Shown: positions 8,425-17,490 of the stretch, piece after piece
Position numbering within the stretch: the first letter of the stretch is position 1
How the letters are laid out: each line of letters opens with the position of its first letter
Assembly: GCF_000759675.1 (NCBI RefSeq)
Contig: NZ_BAWM01000086.1
Span: 192,828-256,827 of the forward strand
Source: Neobacillus niacini
GTDB taxonomy: Bacteria > Bacillota > Bacilli > Bacillales > Cytobacillaceae
Length of the DNA stretch: 64,000 nt
Direction of reading: 5' to 3'
The notes under the pieces: generated by a model
Seen by the model: only the letters and a program-made list of their open reading frames with translations
Told to the model about the DNA's origin: nothing
Database searches by the model: none
Translations under genes and position numbers: made by a program

Positions 8425-9372
8425 ATGAATCAAGAATATAGAGTGTTATTGTATTATAAATATGTCACAATTGAGAATCCTGAGGAAGTTCAACAGGAGC
8501 ACCTTCAGTTTTGTAATGAATTAGGTCTAAAGGGTCGGATTATTCTTGCTTCAGAAGGAATTAACGGTACTGTGTCAGGTACACCTGAGCAAACGGATGC
8601 GTATATGAAATACATGGATGAACACCCGCTTTTTGCAGGTACCATTTTTAAAATTGATGAAGCAACCGAGCATGCTTTCAAAAAAATGCGTGTTCGTCTA
8701 AGACCAGAGCTTGTTACTTTACGACTAGAAGACGATGTTGACCCTCATGTCACAACAGGAAAGCATCTAAAACCAAAAGAGTTTTTCGAAGCTATGCAAA
8801 GAGAAGATACCGTTGTGATTGATGCTCGGAATGACTATGAATATGATTTAGGTCATTTTAGGGGCGCTGTTCGCCCGGATATTTTAAATTTCCGTGATCT
8901 GCCAGACTGGATTAGAGAAAATAAGGAAGAATTCGAAGGTAAAAAGATACTTACTTATTGCACAGGCGGCATTCGCTGTGAAAAATTCTCTGGCTGGCTA
9001 CTAAAAGAAGGATTTGAAGATGTTTCACAATTAGAAGGCGGTATTGTTACTTACGGAAAAGACCCAGAAGTTCAAGGAGAATTATGGGATGGACAACTTT
9101 ATGTGTTTGACGAGCGAATTAGCGTACCAGTCAATCGCAAAGAGCAAGTTGTTGTCGGGAAGGATTATTTCACTGGTGAGCCTTGTGAGCGTTACGTAAA
9201 CTGTGCAAATCCTGAGTGTAACAAAAAGATTCTTTGCTCTGAGGAAAACGAACACCGCCATTTACGAAGCTGTTCGCATGAATGCAGAACACATCCACGA
9301 AATCGCTATATTGCTCAGCACGGTTTAAGTGAAGAAGAAGTAAATGAAAGATTAATGAATTTAAAAGCATAA
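8425..9372 (+). CDS. trhO: tRNA uridine(34) hydroxylase, rhodanese domain
   Basis: A 315-aa TrhO (YceA/YbfQ family) enzyme. It oxygen-dependently forms 5-hydroxyuridine at the wobble position of tRNAs. An N-terminal alpha/beta domain (residues 1-95) precedes a rhodanese domain (about 115-215) with the active Cys in YCTGGIRCEKFSG, and a Cys-rich C-terminus (CANPECNKKILCSEEN, then CSHECRTHPRN). The ATG at 8425 has AAGGTGG 6 bases upstream; an in-frame GTG 10 codons earlier has no site. It is monocistronic and ends at a bidirectional terminator. Confidence 0.95.
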   Translation: MNQEYRVLLYYKYVTIENPEEVQQEHLQFCNELGLKGRIILASEGINGTVSGTPEQTDAYMKYMDEHPLFAGTIFKIDEATEHAFKKMRVRLRPELVTLRLEDDVDPHVTTGKHLKPKEFFEAMQREDTVVIDARNDYEYDLGHFRGAVRPDILNFRDLPDWIRENKEEFEGKKILTYCTGGIRCEKFSGWLLKEGFEDVSQLEGGIVTYGKDPEVQGELWDGQLYVFDERISVPVNRKEQVVVGKDYFTGEPCERYVNCANPECNKKILCSEENEHRHLRSCSHECRTHPRNRYIAQHGLSEEEVNERLMNLKA

Positions 9373-9378
9373 GAAAAA

Positions 9379-9415
9379 GGCTGCACGCTCAAAGTATGAG
9401 TATGCAGCCTTTTGT
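9379..9415. terminator. Bidirectional terminator between trhO and GH18 gene
   Basis: GGCTGCA pairs with TGCAGCC, with an inner CTCA/TGAG stem, followed by TTTTGTT on plus and TTTTTCTT on minus. It serves the two convergent genes. Confidence 0.85.
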
Positions 9416-10566
9416 TATTTCTTAGCCAAGACATCGCTTGATTTAACTAATTCATCGTATATCACGGTTGTTAAGCTATGAGCGCCTTTGCTGTCATGTC
9501 CGGCTTCCCACAACATCATCCCTCCGAAGCCGTGACCTAATGCTAAATTCGTCTTCTTTTTAATTGTTTCAACACCATTGTAATGATAAGTTGTTCCGTT
9601 CATACTCACCGTGTCATTCGCAGCATTTGCAGGATCTTGGTTGATGATGGCCGCATAGGAAACCTGTTTAATAGCAGGGTCTTCGGGTTGAGCATAAAAA
9701 GGAACACCTAAAACAAGCTTTTCTTTCGACAGATTGTTTTGATCAAACAGATTTGCCCAATAGTTTACTATTTTCTCCGTAAACGGATAAGGAGATAGAT
9801 TAGCTGCATTGTATCCGCCATCCCATTGGCCGTCATAAGCCATTATATTAACATGATCGACATACTGGAAAGTAGAAGGTTCATAAACGACAAAGCCCAT
9901 TTCGGTGCCTGTCACCGCATGAATTTTTGCATAAACGGCAATCGATAGTTCTTTTCCTTTAGGATGAAGTTGATCGCTTAGCTCCTTCGCAAATGCAGCC
10001 AAGTTCGCTGCGTCCGCTTTTGAACGTGGGTGCTCAAAATCGATATCAATACCATCTAGTTGTTCACGGTCTACAATACTTGTAAGTTCATTCACTAGTC
10101 TTGTTCTAGATTCAGGATTGCTGATGGCTGCTTTAAATGGCTCGTAGGATTCTCCGCCATTAATATGAAACCAGCCACCTACCGCTAAAATTACTTTTGT
10201 ATCGTATTTGTCAGCTTCTTTAACCATCGTTCGTAAATTATTGATGGCTGAATCACCATTTAGCAATATACCTCCATCCGGCGTCGGATGAGCAAACGAG
10301 AAGATTACGTGTGTTAACTTGGAATAATCAACCACATTAGGATCACGAAAATCCTGTACATAGCCCAATAATACTTTAGATTCCTCTAAACTTTCCTCTG
10401 GGATCGCTTTTTCTTCGAGATTTTTTACTGATTTTGAAGCTTTTTCTATATTAAGCGGTTTTGACGCTTGTTCTGTTTTATTTGTTGAATATAAAACTCC
10501 TGTAAAAATTCCTCCTGTAAAGGTAATTAGGATTACCAGGGCTAGGAGGATATTGCGTTTCTTCAT
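9415..10566 (-). CDS. Secreted glycoside hydrolase family 18 protein
   Basis: A 383-aa GH18 (chitinase-fold) enzyme. Residues 1-28 form a signal peptide or membrane anchor (MKKRNILLALVILITFTGG) followed by a Ser/Lys/Glu-rich linker. The catalytic signature DxxDxDxE is present as LDGIDIDFEHP near residue 175, with the acid Glu, and the beta-6 motif NIMAYDGQWDG follows. GH18 enzymes cleave beta-1,4-GlcNAc links in chitin or, in spore formers, peptidoglycan. It has no LysM or chitin-binding domain, so the substrate stays open. GGAGGAATAC lies upstream of the ATG. A second GH18 gene is at 38016. Confidence 0.92.
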   Translation of the reverse strand: MKKRNILLALVILITFTGGIFTGVLYSTNKTEQASKPLNIEKASKSVKNLEEKAIPEESLEESKVLLGYVQDFRDPNVVDYSKLTHVIFSFAHPTPDGGILLNGDSAINNLRTMVKEADKYDTKVILAVGGWFHINGGESYEPFKAAISNPESRTRLVNELTSIVDREQLDGIDIDFEHPRSKADAANLAAFAKELSDQLHPKGKELSIAVYAKIHAVTGTEMGFVVYEPSTFQYVDHVNIMAYDGQWDGGYNAANLSPYPFTEKIVNYWANLFDQNNLSKEKLVLGVPFYAQPEDPAIKQVSYAAIINQDPANAANDTVSMNGTTYHYNGVETIKKKTNLALGHGFGGMMLWEAGHDSKGAHSLTTVIYDELVKSSDVLAKK

Positions 10567-10747
10567 AGATTGTATTCCTCCATATTATTCTCTGACTTTA
10601 AAATTGTATCAAAAAATGGAGGGAAGAAGTGCTGGTAATATCCGCCTTGCAAATAAATGGTAAATTACTAGTCTTAATTTGTTGTTAATCAAGCACAAAT
10701 AATGTCTAATAATAGTAAGACTTCTAATGTAAAGGGGATTCACTTCT

Positions 10748-11857
10748 GTGTGGGCTGTTGGAATAGGGATTATCTTACTATATAATTTATTGATATTTTA
10801 CATTGGGTATAATATTTGGGTATGGTTGAAACACATTAGTGGTGATCGAAAGAGTATAAAAATTATTTTCTGGGTTGCACTTATTATTTTCGCGTATTCT
10901 TTTGTTTTTTCACGCTGGCTGGATGAGAGTTTATTTTTCACATGGCTTGGTGCCATTTGGCTTTCGTTATTTTACTTTTTAATATTGTTGCTTCCAGTGG
11001 CCAATATCGCAGTTTTTATAAGAAGATTTACAAAATTACCGAAAGAAAAATTCATCAAATGGACCGGATATTCTATTTTAGTTATGATTGTATGTGCATT
11101 CTCCTTCGGGGTATATAATGCCTACAGTCCTAAAGCCAAATTGTATCAGATCAATATTCCAAAACAGGTAGAAGGGAAACAAAGCCTAAAAATAATCATG
11201 GCTTCGGACATGCATTTCGGAGATTTATCAGGGAGCGGGCAGGCAAAAAAACTAGTTGAGTATATAAATTTTCAAAAACCTGATTTAGTCCTCTTTCCAG
11301 GTGATATTATCGATGATGATATCACACCTTTTCTTGAAGAAGGAATTCCAGATATTCTAAAGAAAATCCAGGCGCCTGTTTATGCTTCTCTAGGGAATCA
11401 TGATCGGGATGACGTGGATCTTGTAAAGATTTTTAATAACAGTGGTATGAAGGTATTAGATGATGAGGTACTGAACCTACCTGAAGGAATTGTTCTTGTG
11501 GGCAGAAAAGATAAAGGATATCAGGATGTTGTCAGAGCTGAGCTTTCTGCCTTAATGAAGCAGGTCGATAGTATGAAACCTGTTTTTCTTCTTGAGCATC
11601 AGCCCTATGATTTAGATATCGCCGAAAAAAATGGGGTGGATTTGATTTTATCAGGTCACACACACCGAGGTCAGGTGGCACCAGGCAATCTGATCACGAA
11701 TATGATTTTTGAAAATGATTGGGGCTATCTGAAAAAAGGTGAACTCCAATCGATTGTTTCATCGGGCTATGGTGTCTGGGGACTGCCGCTCCGAATTGGA
11801 ACTCGTTCAGAAATTATCCAAATTAACGTAACGTTTGATCCTTTAAAAAAAATATGA
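10748..11857 (+). CDS. Membrane-anchored metallophosphoesterase
   Basis: A 369-aa calcineurin-like phosphoesterase. The first 125 residues hold about four membrane helices; the catalytic domain carries all family motifs: MASDMHFG, FPGDIIDDD, LGNHDRDD, EHQPYDL and SGHTHRGQ. This layout matches YkuE/YkoQ-type proteins of Bacillus. The start is GTG after AAAGGGG, 9-10 bases away. It stands alone and is followed by a terminator at 11864. The substrate (lipid-linked phosphate or other) is not shown by the sequence. Confidence 0.92.
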   Translation: MWAVGIGIILLYNLLIFYIGYNIWVWLKHISGDRKSIKIIFWVALIIFAYSFVFSRWLDESLFFTWLGAIWLSLFYFLILLLPVANIAVFIRRFTKLPKEKFIKWTGYSILVMIVCAFSFGVYNAYSPKAKLYQINIPKQVEGKQSLKIIMASDMHFGDLSGSGQAKKLVEYINFQKPDLVLFPGDIIDDDITPFLEEGIPDILKKIQAPVYASLGNHDRDDVDLVKIFNNSGMKVLDDEVLNLPEGIVLVGRKDKGYQDVVRAELSALMKQVDSMKPVFLLEHQPYDLDIAEKNGVDLILSGHTHRGQVAPGNLITNMIFENDWGYLKKGELQSIVSSGYGVWGLPLRIGTRSEIIQINVTFDPLKKI

Positions 11858-11863
11858 TTGTAA

Positions 11864-11903
11864 AAAATCCATCTGATAAAACATAAAACAGGTGGATTTT
11901 CTA
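11864..11903 (+). terminator. Terminator after metallophosphoesterase
   Basis: AAAATCCATCTG pairs with CAGGTGGATTTT (12 bp with one G-U pair), then TTTTCTAAT. Confidence 0.75.
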
Positions 11904-12149
11904 ATAGCTGTTATTAAAATTTGATTATATGGAGGAGGAATCACAACTATCTGAAGGATGAACGTTTTTCACCCCTCTGCCTTAAAAGAGTCCAATCACC
12001 CTCCCATTGGTGATAATAAAATGGAGTATATTTATGTTTGGACGTGAAATACACGGATAATTTTTTCATCCTGCAATAGTATTATAGTGAAGCTAGTTTT
12101 TTGATAGATAAAAATGAAAGCGCTTCATTACCATAAAGGAGAGAAGCAA
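11904..12149. other. Intergenic leader before the pterin dehydratase
   Basis: There is no gene here. A GGAGGAGGAA stretch at 11932-11941 looks like a ribosome binding site but no sizeable frame follows. TATTATAGT near 12080 is a possible -10 element for the dehydratase-hydroxylase operon. CCAATCACC and ATTGGTGATA near 11995-12014 can pair weakly. I see no known riboswitch. Confidence 0.4.
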
Positions 12150-12446
12150 ATGGATAAATTATTGCCTTCTGAGGTACAGGAAAAGTTATCCTCCGTTCCG
12201 AACTGGAGATTAACGGATGAGAACTGGATTGAACGAAAGTTTCGTTTTCGCGAATACCTGAGAGGAATCGATTTTGTTCAACAAGTGGCTAATCTATCTG
12301 AGCAGGTTAACCATCATCCATTTATATCAATAGACTATAAAGTCGTAACATTACGAATTTCTTCATGGAATGCAAGGGGTTTAACAGCATTGGATTTTAA
12401 ATTAGCCACAAAATATGATGAATTTTATTTACAGATGAAAAGTTAA
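12150..12446 (+). CDS. phhB: Pterin-4a-carbinolamine dehydratase
   Basis: A 98-aa PCD/DCoH protein that recycles the pterin cofactor after aromatic amino acid hydroxylation. It has the family core: FVQQVANLSEQVNHHPFIS with the conserved HHP, and the downstream Asp-Tyr (DYKVVTLRISSWNARGLT), where the usual ending is T-H-x-x-x-G-L-T; here Trp-Asn-Ala-Arg replaces part of that. The ATG at 12150 has AAGGAGAG 8 bases upstream; an ATG 12 codons earlier lacks a site. It is 27 bases from the phenylalanine hydroxylase gene, which confirms its role. Confidence 0.92.
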   Translation: MDKLLPSEVQEKLSSVPNWRLTDENWIERKFRFREYLRGIDFVQQVANLSEQVNHHPFISIDYKVVTLRISSWNARGLTALDFKLATKYDEFYLQMKS

Positions 12447-12473
12447 TTTTCTTCTAGAGGGAGAGATTTCTAT

Positions 12474-14201
12474 ATGGGGGAAGCAAGGAAAATTCCGAGA
12501 CACTTACAAAAGTATGTGGTCGATCAGCAATACGTAAAATACACACCGATTGATCATGCTGTTTGGCGTTATGTGATGAGACAGAACCATAACTATTTAA
12601 AGGATACTGCCCATCAAGCCTATGTTGGCGGGTTAAAGTCTTCTGGGATATCCGTTGAGAAAATACCAAATGTAACAGACATGAACAAAGCATTAGAGCC
12701 CTTTGGCTGGGGAGCTGCCAATATTGATGGTTTTATCCCAGGTGTTATTTTTTTCGACTTTCAAGCACATGGGATTCTGCCGATAGCCTCTGATATTCGT
12801 AAACTTGAAAATATTCAATATACACCGGCACCAGATATCATACATGAAGCGGCTGGTCATGCACCAATACTTTGCGAAGAAAAATTCTCTGAGTATGTAA
12901 AGCTATTTGGACAAATCGGTTCAAAAGCATTAGCCACAAGTGAAGAGCATGAGTTATTTGAAGCTGTTCGGACCTATTCCAATTTATTAGAAAGCGGAAA
13001 CGCATCAAAAGCAGAAATAGAGGCAGCGAAAGCTAATTTTGAAGAAAAACAAACAGCCGTAACGGAATTATCAGAAGCAGAACAAATTTCACGTTTATAT
13101 TGGTGGACTGTAGAATACGGACTTATTGGAAGTGTCGATCATCCACAAATCTATGGAGCTGGACTGTTATCTTCTGTTTCGGAAGGAAGAAACAGCTTAA
13201 CAGCTTCTGTTAAAAAGATTCCTTTTGATCTGCAAAGTGTCATTGCAACCGGATTTGATATTACCAAACCACAGCCACAGCTTTTTGTATGTGACAGCTT
13301 TGAGCAATTAATCGATGCAGTGAATGAGTTTACTAAAACAATGGCCTTTACCGTTGGAGGGACGCAAGGGTTAGACAAAGCACTTCGTTCCAATCATACT
13401 GCCACGATTCAATATAGCTCGGGTCTACAGCTTACTGGAACATTACGAAGGATCATTAAGGATGAAAAAGGTGAAGCCATATACATCCAAACAGAGGGAC
13501 CTTCCGCATTGGCCTTCGAAAATACCGAATTGAGCGGACATGGGAAATCTACACACCAAGATGGCTTTGGAGCTCCCATTGGAAGAATAGTAAACAGGAT
13601 AAAACCATTTGAAGAGCTTAATGATGATGAGCTTAAAGAATTTGGAATAGAGGTAGGAAAAGAATCTACTTTAGATTTTGAAAGTGGTGTTAAGGTTATC
13701 GGAACTCCAGTACAATTGAATCGAACAAAGGGCACACTTTTGGTCATCTCCTTTAAGGATTGTACCGTTTCATTTGCTGATCAAACTTTATTCCAACCTG
13801 ATTGGGGTACGTACGATTTGGCGATTGGAGAAAGTATTACCTCTGTGTTTGCGGGGGCAGCGGATTCTGAACAATTCTATGCGGACTTAGAGGAAGTTGA
13901 GACGAATCCGCTCGTTAAAAGAGAATTATCATTATTAGAACAGATGTATGGGAACGTTAGGAATTTCCGAGAAAATACGGATTCTGACATGGAAGCTGTT
14001 TTATCAGAAGTGATTGAAAAATTAACAACTCAGTTTAAGGATGATTGGTTATTAAGGATTGAAGTAATGGAGCTTTTGGTTAAACATAATCTGTTACCAG
14101 ATAAACAGATCTTGCTTAAAAAACAACTGGAAGATATAAAGCTTTTACACGATGAATATCCTGTGTTAATTGAAAGAGGTCTTATGTTAACCAACGCCTA
14201 A
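12474..14201 (+). CDS. phhA: Phenylalanine 4-monooxygenase (long form)
   Basis: A 575-aa pterin- and iron-dependent aromatic amino acid hydroxylase, converting phenylalanine to tyrosine. The catalytic domain spans about residues 10-300: the iron facial triad is in DIIHEAAGHAPIL (two His) and the Glu in YWWTVEYGLIG; FDFQAHGILPIASDIR is also typical. Canonical bacterial PhhA has about 260-300 aa. The extra 270 residues form a C-terminal region of unknown function (LLEQMYGNVRNFRE, then helical), as seen in Bacillus homologues. The ATG follows AGAGGGAGAGA. It forms an operon with the dehydratase and has its own terminator. Confidence 0.93.
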   Translation: MGEARKIPRHLQKYVVDQQYVKYTPIDHAVWRYVMRQNHNYLKDTAHQAYVGGLKSSGISVEKIPNVTDMNKALEPFGWGAANIDGFIPGVIFFDFQAHGILPIASDIRKLENIQYTPAPDIIHEAAGHAPILCEEKFSEYVKLFGQIGSKALATSEEHELFEAVRTYSNLLESGNASKAEIEAAKANFEEKQTAVTELSEAEQISRLYWWTVEYGLIGSVDHPQIYGAGLLSSVSEGRNSLTASVKKIPFDLQSVIATGFDITKPQPQLFVCDSFEQLIDAVNEFTKTMAFTVGGTQGLDKALRSNHTATIQYSSGLQLTGTLRRIIKDEKGEAIYIQTEGPSALAFENTELSGHGKSTHQDGFGAPIGRIVNRIKPFEELNDDELKEFGIEVGKESTLDFESGVKVIGTPVQLNRTKGTLLVISFKDCTVSFADQTLFQPDWGTYDLAIGESITSVFAGAADSEQFYADLEEVETNPLVKRELSLLEQMYGNVRNFRENTDSDMEAVLSEVIEKLTTQFKDDWLLRIEVMELLVKHNLLPDKQILLKKQLEDIKLLHDEYPVLIERGLMLTNA

Positions 14202-14226
14202 AAATAATCATGATTAACAATAAATT

Positions 14227-14272
14227 GCCCATCGAAAATGCGTATATAAGGTTGGATCGATGGGCGGTTATT
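14227..14272 (+). terminator. Terminator after phenylalanine hydroxylase
   Basis: GCCCATCGA and TCGATGGGC form a perfect 9-bp stem with a long loop; the T tract is weak (GGTTATTCT). Confidence 0.55.
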
Positions 14273-14367
14273 CTATGGAGAAACTAAAGAAGTAATATAA
14301 TAAGTGATAAGTATAACGACGGAAGGGCAAACTTAAGAAAAAAGAAGGAATATTTAGGTGAAATTAA

Positions 14368-15279
14368 ATGAAATTACTATGCATAGATGGCGGTGGGATC
14401 CGGGGGATTTTTGCCATTGCTATTTTACAGGCATTGGAAGAAGAAGTGGGTCATCCTGTTGGCAAGTTTTTTGATGTAGTTGCTGGTACAAGTACTGGGG
14501 CAATTATCGCCGCTTCAGTGTCACTAAATAAAAATATGAAAGAATTATTTGAAAGTTACAAGCACTATGGTGAGAAGATTTTTACTAGACAGGCAAAGGT
14601 TGGGCTATTTAAGAGTGTGTATAGTGACCGATCTCTAAGACATCTTTTAAAAAAAGCATTTGGTGAAGTGGAAATGAAGGATATTCAGAAGCCGCTTCTT
14701 ATTCCAGCAGTTGACATAACCCACGGAAAACCTTTTATTCACCGCTCCAACTATGGTCATCCTGAAAGTGAAGATTTATCGATAAAACTTTGGGATGCTG
14801 TCCTATCATCCTGCTCAGCCCCCGTCTATTTTCCCCCTAACCAAATAGGGGATCAATACTTATCCATTGATGGCGGATTATGGGCGAATAATCCTTCATT
14901 AGTAGGACTTACCGAATCTATTCATTATTTTAATAAAACTATTGGTGAAATAAACATATTATCACTTGGCACAGGCTTACAAACTATTGATTTTAAAAAC
15001 GACAATGAAAAGTATTGGGGGATAAGACAATGGCTGCCATTGCATTTCCCTTCGTTGAAGGTAACACCTAAACTTCTTGATTTGGCACTTCAATTGTCTT
15101 CAGAATCGGTATCCTATCATTGTCAGCTTCTTCTTAAAGAGCAATATCTTCGAATAAATGAAGAATTAGGAGAGGAAGTACCGTTTGATGAAGTGAAATA
15201 TATGGATATACTTAGTGAATTAGGAAGAAGTGTTTTTTACAATCAGAAAGATGAAATCCTATCATTTATAGGAAATTAA
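14368..15279 (+). CDS. Patatin-like phospholipase
   Basis: A 303-aa cytosolic patatin. All motifs of the Ser-Asp dyad are present: the oxyanion loop DGGGIRGIFA at residues 7-16, the nucleophile elbow GTSTGAI near 45, and the dyad Asp in DGGLWANNPS near 168. There is no signal peptide or membrane segment. The family includes lipid acyl hydrolases and the CBASS effector CapV, whose motif style this protein shares, but no nucleotidyltransferase gene is adjacent. AGGTG precedes the ATG. A terminator separates it from the DHH phosphoesterase gene 130 bases downstream. Housekeeping membrane-lipid turnover is as likely as defence. Confidence 0.9.
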   Translation: MKLLCIDGGGIRGIFAIAILQALEEEVGHPVGKFFDVVAGTSTGAIIAASVSLNKNMKELFESYKHYGEKIFTRQAKVGLFKSVYSDRSLRHLLKKAFGEVEMKDIQKPLLIPAVDITHGKPFIHRSNYGHPESEDLSIKLWDAVLSSCSAPVYFPPNQIGDQYLSIDGGLWANNPSLVGLTESIHYFNKTIGEINILSLGTGLQTIDFKNDNEKYWGIRQWLPLHFPSLKVTPKLLDLALQLSSESVSYHCQLLLKEQYLRINEELGEEVPFDEVKYMDILSELGRSVFYNQKDEILSFIGN

Positions 15280-15321
15280 AAACAAAACTCACACTTTTTG
15301 TAGTGGCGAGTTTTGTTTATT
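15280..15321 (+). terminator. Terminator after patatin
   Basis: AAACAAAACTC and GAGTTTTGTTT form an 11-bp stem; TTATTT follows. Confidence 0.7.
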
Positions 15322-15408
15322 TAAGACCGAAAAAGGAAGCTATTTACTATTTGGTCAAGATACTAATTTTATGGATTTGAACCCATACTATTTTATGAGG
15401 TGAAGAAC

Positions 15409-16593
15409 TTGTATAAACTGTTGTCTCATAATGATTTAGATGGTGTCGGGTGTGGAATCTTAGCAAAACTTGCATTTGGAGAGGATGTAAAGGTTCGCTA
15501 CAATTCTATTTCAGGCTTAAATCGTGAGGTGGAATGGTTTCTAGAAAATGATGACAAGAAAACATTTTTGTTTATTACCGATTTGTCTGTAAATGAAAAA
15601 AATGAACAAAGACTTGATGAGTTTTATCAAAATGGGGGAAAAGTGCAGCTAATTGATCATCATAAAACAGCCCTGGAATATAATAACTATCCATGGGGAC
15701 ATGTTGTTGTAGAGGACGAGGAAGGGAAATTAACTTCAGCAACCTCATTATTGTATGACTATCTTATTGCACATCAACTTATTGAGTCATCAGATACAAT
15801 AACTGAATTTGTCGAGCTGGTTAGACAATATGATACGTGGGAGTGGGAAAAAAATGAGAATCAAGAGGCTCAACGTCTGAATGCTCTATTTTTTCTTGTC
15901 TCGATTGATGAATTTGAAGAAAAAATGATCACTCGGCTACAGAATAGCGAACATTTTCATTTTGACGAGTTTGAAAAGAAAATAATAGATATGGAAGAAG
16001 ATAAAATTGATCGCTATATTCGCAGGAAAAGGAGGGAGTTGGTTCAAACAGAACTGGATGGACTGTTTGCAGGTGTGGTATATGCTGAATCCTATCACTC
16101 AGAGCTTGGAAATGAGCTTGGGAAAGAATACCCACATCTTGATTATATAGCAATATTAAATATTGGCGGAAAACGGATGGGTTTCCGTACCATTCACGAT
16201 CATATCGATGTTTCTCAGGTCGCGGGACAATACGGTGGAGGAGGGCATTCAAAGGCATCGGGATGCTCGTTAACAGAGGAAGCATATAAAAGCTTTGTGA
16301 CTGAAACTTTTCATTTAGAACCAGTTCCAGAGGATGCGAGACGAAATCGTTATAACCTGAAAGAATCCACGTTCGGCACTCTGTATAAAAATAGAAGGGA
16401 AGATATCTACCTGCTTTACCAGGTAAATGACCATGAGTGGGCAATTGAACAAAATCATAATAGATTGGAGCAAACCTTTGCTAATTTTAAAGACGGGGAA
16501 AGTTACTTAAAAAGAAATTATGAAGTCTGGCTTGTAAAAGACGATGATTTTGTTAAGTACTTAATGAAAGAAGTAAGAGAAAATAAGAACTAA
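15409..16593 (+). CDS. DHH/DHHA1-family phosphoesterase
   Basis: A 394-aa DHH-superfamily protein. Motifs: SHNDLDGVGCGILA (residues 6-19), FITDLSV (motif II), the signature LIDHHKTAL near 85, and the C-terminal DHHA1 glycine loop QYGGGGHSKASGCS near 280. The family cleaves phosphodiesters, as in RecJ-type nucleases, oligonucleotide or pAp phosphatases and c-di-AMP phosphodiesterases; this one lacks PAS or GGDEF domains. The start is TTG at 15409, because GAGGTG lies 6 bases upstream; a GTG at 15400 overlaps that site. A perfect terminator follows. The substrate is undetermined; a nucleotide or short oligonucleotide is most likely. Confidence 0.85.
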   Translation: MYKLLSHNDLDGVGCGILAKLAFGEDVKVRYNSISGLNREVEWFLENDDKKTFLFITDLSVNEKNEQRLDEFYQNGGKVQLIDHHKTALEYNNYPWGHVVVEDEEGKLTSATSLLYDYLIAHQLIESSDTITEFVELVRQYDTWEWEKNENQEAQRLNALFFLVSIDEFEEKMITRLQNSEHFHFDEFEKKIIDMEEDKIDRYIRRKRRELVQTELDGLFAGVVYAESYHSELGNELGKEYPHLDYIAILNIGGKRMGFRTIHDHIDVSQVAGQYGGGGHSKASGCSLTEEAYKSFVTETFHLEPVPEDARRNRYNLKESTFGTLYKNRREDIYLLYQVNDHEWAIEQNHNRLEQTFANFKDGESYLKRNYEVWLVKDDDFVKYLMKEVRENKN

Positions 16594-16595
16594 AA

Positions 16596-16636
16596 AAATC
16601 CACCATAGAACATTTGTTCTATGGTGGATTTTTTTA
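16596..16636 (+). terminator. Strong terminator after DHH gene
   Basis: AATCCACCATAGAACA and TGTTCTATGGTGGATT form a perfect 16-bp stem with a 2-nt loop, flanked by A7 and T7 runs. It works in both directions and also ends the minus-strand gene at 16649. Confidence 0.95.
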
Positions 16637-16648
16637 CCAAGGAGTGGA

Positions 16649-16909
16649 TTATTTTTTTTCTAATGAGGCTACATATTCCCGAACCATATCTTCTGTAACA
16701 TTTTTTCTAAGTGATATGATTCGTAAATTGATTCTGTTCATTTTATTTGTCACTTCATTAATTTTATCTGTTGTATAAGGTTTCCCTTGTTTACATAATT
16801 CAATGGCTTCTTCAATATATTTTTCACGCAGCTCATCCAAAGCTTGAAACTCTTGGTAACTTTGATTTTGATTTTTCGCATGGTTAATTAAGTCTTTATG
16901 TACGCTCAT
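16649..16909 (-). CDS. Small cytosolic protein, probably DUF2533 (YpbS-like)
   Basis: An 86-aa helical, charged protein without membrane segments. The start MSVHKDLINHAKNQNQSYQE and the segment CKQGKPYTTDKINEVT remind me of the Bacillus DUF2533/YpbS family; this is from memory and not certain. The ATG at 16909 has GAGGAG 7 bases upstream; the extra 12 codons upstream have no site. No function is known for the family. It is monocistronic between two terminators. Confidence 0.7.
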   Translation of the reverse strand: MSVHKDLINHAKNQNQSYQEFQALDELREKYIEEAIELCKQGKPYTTDKINEVTNKMNRINLRIISLRKNVTEDMVREYVASLEKK

Positions 16910-16997
16910 GATTTCACTCCTCAAAAAAATAACTGATACCATCATACCATAATTAAAAAGGAAGGAGGTAAGTTTGTTATTTCTTTAGTTTAAGTGC

Positions 16998-17026
16998 TGA
17001 CCTCATTCATTCTGAGGTCATTTGTG
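16998..17026. terminator. Possible terminator hairpin
   Basis: TGACCTCA and TGAGGTCA form a perfect 8-bp stem with a 7-nt loop downstream of the minus-strand gene at 17044, but neither side has a strong T tract. Confidence 0.4.
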
Positions 17027-17043
17027 TTGTATGTTAAGGAAAT

Positions 17044-17340
17044 TTATTTCATTTTAGCGATTTCCTCTGTCACAACAAATGCAAGGTCATCGTTTCCAAA
17101 CAAAGATAAGACACCAAGGAGTGTTTCGTCACCAATTTCTCCAGCTTCATCTCTAGGTACCACTAATTCCATTGCTTCTTTTAAAGCCATGTTTGAAGAC
17201 TGATTAGGGTAGGCACGTAAATACAATTCCTCAGGGTTAAGATTATGATTGATGCACCACTGAGCAAAAATGAGGATCATCATTTTTTCCTCGCCTTGAT
17301 AGTTCTGAATGATTTTTTCTTCTAACTGTTTATGATTCAT
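17044..17340 (-). CDS. Small uncharacterised protein, 98 aa
   Basis: A soluble, acidic protein of 98 residues, preceded by AAGGAGAT 7 bases before the ATG, so the gene is convincing. It has one Trp-Cys pair (FAQWCINHNLNPEELY) and an acidic C-terminal half (PRDEAGEIGDETLLGVLSLF). I have a vague impression of a Bacillus-only family but cannot name it. No signal peptide or motif suggests an enzyme. It stands alone upstream of the XerS-like gene on the opposite strand. Confidence 0.7.
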   Translation of the reverse strand: MNHKQLEEKIIQNYQGEEKMMILIFAQWCINHNLNPEELYLRAYPNQSSNMALKEAMELVVPRDEAGEIGDETLLGVLSLFGNDDLAFVVTEEIAKMK

Positions 17341-17490
17341 TAAGAAATCTCCTTTAAAAATATCATAAATCTATTATATAGGATTTACGTGATTCACAGA
17401 AAGGAATTTCAAAAGATTGAAGGGAAGAGGCAAATATGGTAAATATAAGACAAGAATTTTATCTAAAATGAGGAAGTATCTCTATTTCAG

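Noticed and set aside
12454..12693. Minus-strand ORF overlapping the phenylalanine hydroxylase
   Set aside because: It is antisense to a clear enzyme, has no family features and no ribosome binding site.
14368..15279. CBASS defence operon
   Set aside because: No CD-NTase, Cap2/Cap3 or other defence genes lie next to the patatin; both neighbours have their own terminators.
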